This document shows, one piece after another, positions 60,190 to 64,000 of a stretch of DNA of 64,000 nucleotides. The stretch is from positions 1 through 64,000 of the forward strand of contig NZ_JAFEJS010000008.1 of the NCBI RefSeq assembly GCF_018555385.1. Direction: 5' to 3'. The first letter of the stretch is position 1. Every line of letters begins with the position of its first letter. Under the pieces are notes generated by a model. That model had not been told where the DNA came from. It worked only from the letters and a program-made list of their open reading frames with translations, and made no database searches. The DNA comes from Bifidobacterium santillanense (GTDB lineage Bacteria; Actinomycetota; Actinomycetes; Actinomycetales; Bifidobacteriaceae). The translations under genes and the position numbers were made by a program.

Positions 60190-60190
60190 T
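60121..60190. repeat. 10-bp iterons arranged as a perfect hairpin
   Basis: ACTCCGACAT at 60133 and 60143 faces ATGTCGGAGT at 60157, 60167 and 60177, a 10-bp period. The inner 20-bp arms (60133-60152 and 60157-60176) are perfectly complementary around a 4-base loop. A degenerate copy (ACTCTGACAT) starts at 60121. Confidence 0.85.
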
Positions 60191-61641
60191 CAGTCTCGAC
60201 TGTAGTACTGTTTGGGATCACGTAGCCCGGACCCGTGCCAGTGCAACAATCCCTGCTGGGCGAGCTGTTTCAATGTCCTTGCCGCCGTACGCGGATTTAC
60301 ACCGATCTTTTCGGCCAAGCGTTTGGTGGTCACTTTCCCCTCGACCGCGACGATGGCCAAGGCTTCGCGTTCGATGTCGGTCAGTCCGGTGGCGGGCACT
60401 TCGGTCTGGTTGACGATGGACGGGGCCGTGTCGTTTTGTTCGTTGAGGTAGGGCACGCGTTGCCGGATGTTGTTGCGCAGGACGAGTTTGACCATGAAGT
60501 TGTTGGGTTCGCTGTACTCGGGGTCAGGCAGGCCGAGCTCGGCCATTTCCTCGTACATGCGGTGCACGCCCTCGTTGAGCTCGCGCACCAGTTCGAACGC
60601 GGTGAGCACATGGCAGATCTTCGGGTTGCGCGCGTACCGGGTGGTGCGCATGTTCTCCACCGTCACCCGGTTCGGCAACGCTCCCGGACTGGTGATCTCC
60701 AGACGGTCGTCATAGATCATGACGCGCGTATGCTCGCCGCGGATCGAATAGTCACGGTGCGCGACCGCGTTCACCAAACCCTCGAACCACGCGAACCGCG
60801 GATACTCCGGCACCGTGCGGAACCGGCCGTCATCGCCGAGCACCTGGAACTCGCGCAGCAACGAGCCGACCAGCTGGCTGGCCCGCTCCACGACCTCGGG
60901 CAGCGGACCGTCGAACTCCACGTCCTTGACGATGTTCAGACTGCGGCCGGTATGCAGTTCGGTCCCGTCGACCTTGACGACGCGCACGCGCGCCGACGGC
61001 AGGAACGCGGCCGGATACTGCGAGAACAGGAGCACGCCGGCGTTCGTCAGATGCCCGTCCGCGAGAAACCCGCGACTGCGCAGCACCCGCTCGTCGGGGA
61101 TATCCGTCGCGCCGATGGCCTGCTTGTACCGGTCGAACACGTCATGATCGATATCGTCGACGCCCGACCGGTCTTCCGGCTCGTCCTCGAACCAACGCTG
61201 CCCCTTGTCGTACTCCAACGCGAGCACCTGCTCACGGTCCAACAGCACGCTGCGATCGTCCTCACGCAGATACACGTCGCCGTTCGACCGTTTCGCGACC
61301 ACATGGTTCGACGACGGCGACACGTCCAATACGAGGACCAGATCATCCTCGCCGGACGAGTTCACGCACGGGATACGCCGGGCGGCCACCTGCGGGGTGG
61401 GCGCGCACTGCGTGATCGGCAGCTGCTCGAACGATTCGACCGGTTTCGCGTTCGCGCGCTTGAAGCCGGTGATCTCGCCGTCGTCCTCGATACCGATGAC
61501 CAGCTGGCCGCCCGAAGCGTTCGCGAATGCAATCAGATGCCGTGCCACGTCCTCGGGCTTGATGCGCGCGCTCTTGCGATCGAAATACTGGTTCTCGCGC
61601 ATACGGGCGAACGCCGCCGTCTCGTTGGTCTTCGATTCCAT
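60190..61641 (-). CDS. AlbA_2 / ATPase-domain transcriptional regulator-like protein
   Basis: 483 residues. The N-terminal AlbA_2/Schlafen-type domain (about 15-150: FDRKSARIKPEDVARHLIAF, GGQLVIGIEDDGEITGF) is followed by a GHKL-like ATPase domain (about 260-400, EGLVNAVAHRDYSIRGEHT, GALPNRVTVENM). A C-terminal winged helix (EGKVTTKRLAEKIGVNPRTA) completes the usual COG2865-like layout. The substrate or target is unknown. The ATG at 61641 has GGGGAG upstream; the frame is open to 61701. It may protect the element or regulate transfer. Confidence 0.82.
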   Translation of the reverse strand: MESKTNETAAFARMRENQYFDRKSARIKPEDVARHLIAFANASGGQLVIGIEDDGEITGFKRANAKPVESFEQLPITQCAPTPQVAARRIPCVNSSGEDDLVLVLDVSPSSNHVVAKRSNGDVYLREDDRSVLLDREQVLALEYDKGQRWFEDEPEDRSGVDDIDHDVFDRYKQAIGATDIPDERVLRSRGFLADGHLTNAGVLLFSQYPAAFLPSARVRVVKVDGTELHTGRSLNIVKDVEFDGPLPEVVERASQLVGSLLREFQVLGDDGRFRTVPEYPRFAWFEGLVNAVAHRDYSIRGEHTRVMIYDDRLEITSPGALPNRVTVENMRTTRYARNPKICHVLTAFELVRELNEGVHRMYEEMAELGLPDPEYSEPNNFMVKLVLRNNIRQRVPYLNEQNDTAPSIVNQTEVPATGLTDIEREALAIVAVEGKVTTKRLAEKIGVNPRTAARTLKQLAQQGLLHWHGSGLRDPKQYYSRD

Positions 61642-61784
61642 GCGCTTCTCCCCGCCCATTCGCGTTGACATTACCAAGGGCAAGCCTACCCGCATCGGCA
61701 CGACCGCAGCAAAACACCGGTCGGGAACCCCAGATTCACCGGCATGACCATTTCCATGTCAAACCTGGGATGCCGGTACAGAAA

Positions 61785-61814
61785 AACCCTTGGAAACGTT
61801 GACTTCCAAGGGTT
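61785..61814 (-). terminator. terminator after the element-borne tRNA-Lys
   Basis: AACCCTTGGAA / TTCCAAGGGTT is followed on the minus strand by TTTTTCTG, so the tRNA has its own intrinsic terminator. Confidence 0.75.
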
Positions 61815-61820
61815 GAACTG

Positions 61821-61893
61821 TGCCCCCTGTGGGATTCGAACCCACAACCCACAACTTAAAAGGATGCTGCTCTAACCGTTGAGCTAAAGGGGC
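61821..61893 (-). tRNA. tRNA-Lys(UUU), complete, inside the element
   Basis: 73-nt cloverleaf: acceptor GCCCCTT / AGGGGGC, D-arm GCTC...GAGC, anticodon stem-loop GCATC-CTTTTAA-GTTGT (UUU), T-arm GTGGG-TTCGAAT-CCCAC. It differs from the interrupted copy at 42087 by a few bases, including a compensated anticodon-stem pair (G-C there, A-U here). Confidence 0.95.
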
Positions 61894-62044
61894 AACAGCA
61901 CTAAGATACACACTTCCGCCAGACAATCCAAAAATCGGCGTGGCGGGTAACCGCTGTGCCGGCCAGTAGTTTTTCTGTATTTATGTATGTAAAGAAACAA
62001 AGAAACACTACCGACGCGTCCGCCTGCACTGCGCTTAGGGCGCA
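61894..62044. other. A-rich gap upstream of tRNA-Lys and after the coupling gene
   Basis: Contains the motif GTAAAGAAACAAAGAAACACT (in the segment 61984-62010) and, on the other strand, CATAAATACAGAAAAACTAC, similar to the A-rich motifs at 44937 and 47728. No gene. Confidence 0.4.
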
Positions 62045-63718
62045 TCACATCGGTATCTTGCGGCTGCGGAACGGTCGGACGCCGCGCAGGATGTAGATGC
62101 ACTCGTCGGTGGGCAGCAGGCCGAGTTCGTCGGGTTGCATGAGCTCGCGTTTGGTGCGCCGCCAGCTCGTTGTGTATGAACCGTTGATGCCCTTGCTTTC
62201 GCTGTCGTCCATGACGTCGATGGTCTGGGAGCCCAATCGTTTGGACACCCATTCGAGCGTGCTGGTTTCGGTGCCGCCGAGGAACAGCATCGAATCGCAG
62301 TTGCCGACGATGGTCTCCCAATCGTCGCGGTACATGGCCTTGCCTTGCGCGTAGTTCTGGATGATGACTGAGCAGGAGATGTTGCGGCTGCGAATGGTGG
62401 CGATGAGCCTCTGGAAGTTGGGGATGCGACCGACGTTCGCGAACTCGTCGAGGAAACAGTGCACCGGCAGACGATGATCGCCGCCGTCCACATGGTCGGC
62501 CTGGTACACGTTGGACTCGAACAGGCATTGGTAGAGGATCGCCGCGAGGAACGAGAACGTGTTCTCCGTGTCTGGCAAGGCGAGGAACACGGCGGTCGGC
62601 CGCAATGCGATCTCGTCCAGTCGCATGTCGTCTCCCGACAGGATGCGTCGCACGTTGCCGACTTGCAATGGGGCGAGCCTGACGCCCAGCGAGATGATGA
62701 TCGACTTCTTCGTCTCGCCGGCTCCCTGCTGAAATTTGCGGTACTGGCGTGCGGCGAAGTCCAAACCCTCCAGCGTCTGCCGTGATTCGACGTCATGTCG
62801 GCCGGGGTCTGCGTGGTATTCGGCGACGAGTTCACGCGCCGCGTCGAACATGAGGTCCACGTCGGATTGCATGGTCTCGTCCGCTTCGCTGGCTTCCATC
62901 CGGTCGAGCATGTCCGTGACCCGGTTCAGGTCCGGCTCGTCCTCGGCGAACCGCACCCATGCGATGAGCGCGTTCAGCAGGTTGCGTTCGGCGCGTTCCC
63001 AGAACCCGTCGCCGTTGCCGGGCTGCCTGTTGTCGCCGGCCGTGTTCGCGATGATGTTTTCCGTCAGGCGCAGAATGCCGGCCTCGGGGTCGGACGGGTT
63101 GAGATAGCGCATCGGATTGAACCGGTCGGAGCATTCAAGGTCGATGAGATTCAGACAGTGGATCGCATAGCCTTTGTCGCGCAGCAGCTCGCCGACCGCG
63201 TTCTGGATCTCGCCTTTGGGATCGGTGATCGCATACGACATGTTCGCCTGCCGCAGGTTCGGCAGCACATACCGTCTGGTCTTGCCGGAACCGGACGAGC
63301 CAATTACCAACACATTCAAGTTGCGTCGTGTCACCCGACCGTCGATGCCCAACGCTTCCGTCGCGGTCATCAGCAGGTCGCGTCGCCCGCCCTGCCGGAA
63401 CGGACGGATATCGGCCGGCGTGCCCCACTTGGCCGAACCGTGCTCCTCGCCCTCTCGCAGGTCGCGGCGCATCGACCATCGGTATAGCCAGATCAGGCCT
63501 ATCGCAATCACCGTGCCCAGTCCGGCAATAAGATCGGCTCGGTGCAGGGACAGAAACAGCGGGCGCTCCGCTATCCCGACGAACATCCGGTCGATGATCT
63601 CGCTGGCGGACAGGCCGGCCGTCATGTCGCCGCGCACTTGCAGGCACACGCGATTGCCGAGGCAGAACAGCAGGCAGGAGGACAATATCGTCAGGCAGAT
63701 TACGGGGAAACGCTTCAT
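62045..63718 (-). CDS. VirD4/TraG-type coupling protein
   Basis: 557 residues. One or two N-terminal transmembrane segments (PVICLTILSSCLLFCLGN, LIAGLGTVIAIGLIWLYRW) precede the ATPase: Walker A at 140-147 (GSSGSGKT), a TraG-like ITDPKGEIQNAVGELLRDKG, and Walker B region VHCFLDEFANVGRIPNFQ. It links the relaxosome to the VirB4-powered channel. It is on the minus strand, facing away from the other transfer genes, and overlaps the stop of the small upstream gene by ATGA. Confidence 0.94.
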   Translation of the reverse strand: MKRFPVICLTILSSCLLFCLGNRVCLQVRGDMTAGLSASEIIDRMFVGIAERPLFLSLHRADLIAGLGTVIAIGLIWLYRWSMRRDLREGEEHGSAKWGTPADIRPFRQGGRRDLLMTATEALGIDGRVTRRNLNVLVIGSSGSGKTRRYVLPNLRQANMSYAITDPKGEIQNAVGELLRDKGYAIHCLNLIDLECSDRFNPMRYLNPSDPEAGILRLTENIIANTAGDNRQPGNGDGFWERAERNLLNALIAWVRFAEDEPDLNRVTDMLDRMEASEADETMQSDVDLMFDAARELVAEYHADPGRHDVESRQTLEGLDFAARQYRKFQQGAGETKKSIIISLGVRLAPLQVGNVRRILSGDDMRLDEIALRPTAVFLALPDTENTFSFLAAILYQCLFESNVYQADHVDGGDHRLPVHCFLDEFANVGRIPNFQRLIATIRSRNISCSVIIQNYAQGKAMYRDDWETIVGNCDSMLFLGGTETSTLEWVSKRLGSQTIDVMDDSESKGINGSYTTSWRRTKRELMQPDELGLLPTDECIYILRGVRPFRSRKIPM

Positions 63719-63999
63719 CGCACCATACTTTCCGTTATTCGCGCACGCTGCTCCGACTGTTTGCGCTGTAGTCGCTCATTGGTACGACGCCTTAGTGATT
63801 CCAGCACCATCTCACGGGTAAGCGGTGCAGCATCACGATTCGGTTGAGATGCGGTCTGAGATTCCGTCGTATTCGGCAACGGTTCTGTGACTGCGAGCGG
63901 CGTGACGGAGATTCGACGGCCACCGTTTGACGAACCGGCGCCTATGTCCTCCGCCGCTGTTCCTCCTGTCCCAGACGCTATCTCGCGAAAGTTATCCAC
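63715..63999 (-). CDS. small protein upstream of the coupling protein, possibly partial
   Basis: 94 residues from a GTG at 63999, but the frame may continue past the window edge. It is polar and ends in a helical basic region (ESLRRRTNERLQRKQSEQRA). Its stop overlaps the coupling protein start. It could be a relaxosome accessory or the C-terminus of a longer protein. Confidence 0.5.
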   Translation of the reverse strand: MDNFREIASGTGGTAAEDIGAGSSNGGRRISVTPLAVTEPLPNTTESQTASQPNRDAAPLTREMVLESLRRRTNERLQRKQSEQRARITESMVR

Positions 64000-64000
64000 A

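Larger units (their letters stand above)
42087..64000. mobile_element. integrated conjugative element, left end to window edge
   Basis: Starts at the broken tRNA-Lys(UUU) and carries replication-type, partition, surface-adhesin and type IV secretion genes plus a VirD4 coupling protein. The right end, relaxase and integrase lie outside the window or are not recognised. The internal tRNA-Lys at 61821 is probably cargo that restores the host gene. Confidence 0.75.

Noticed and set aside
61821..61893. Element-borne tRNA-Lys as the right attachment site
   Set aside because: It is on the opposite strand to the broken copy and complete, and transfer genes continue beyond it, so it is more likely cargo.

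Overview
The window is high-GC DNA from an actinobacterium, most likely a Bifidobacterium. The evidence is the valS / chorismate mutase / gatCAB / rho / rpsF-ssb-rpsR-rplI / prs gene content, a DUF2469 protein, a Rho with a long Arg/Asp-rich insertion, a WhiB-type regulator, and many genes that look leaderless. The genus is inferred from gene content; no 16S rRNA gene is present.

Positions 1-42,086 look like core chromosome: a family-5 solute-binding protein, valS, a sugar MFS porter, a very large secreted Ser/Gly-rich protein, chorismate mutase, a NarL-type two-component system facing a membrane-anchored secreted protein across a perfect palindrome, a class-IV PLP enzyme, rho, a UDP-galactopyranose-mutase-like flavoprotein, DUF2469, a GNAT acetyltransferase, gatC-gatA-gatB, a SpoU methyltransferase, rmuC, csoR/copA copper resistance, a glycerol facilitator, tRNA-Lys(CUU), the rplI-rpsR-ssb-rpsF operon, prs and a MalY/PatB-type enzyme. 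The gaps in this part hold unusual repeats: three arrays of diverged palindromes with a strict 52-bp period (two of them flank a nuclease-like gene), one array with a 61-bp period, and an intergenic block with 21-bp periodicity.

At 42,087 a tRNA-Lys(UUU) gene is cut after about 48 nt. From there to the right edge the sequence reads as an integrated conjugative element, and its right end is not in the window. It carries a regulator, a winged-helix replication-type protein, a WhiB-like protein, a ParA ATPase with a small partner, an ImmA/IrrE plus DUF4411 pair, two LPxTG surface proteins (a pilin and a large adhesin), a type IV secretion module (a VirB2-like small protein, VirB6/TrbL-like, PrgI, VirB4, a CHAP hydrolase and two membrane-anchored accessory proteins), an AlbA/ATPase regulator, a complete replacement tRNA-Lys(UUU), and a VirD4/TraG coupling protein. 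No relaxase or integrase is visible.

The transfer genes fit one scheme. The surface proteins would hold mating cells together, the CHAP enzyme would open the wall, VirB4/VirB6/PrgI would form the channel, VirD4 would deliver the DNA, and ParA and the toxin-antitoxin-like pair would keep the element in the host. Its tRNA-Lys copy would compensate for the tRNA gene interrupted at insertion.
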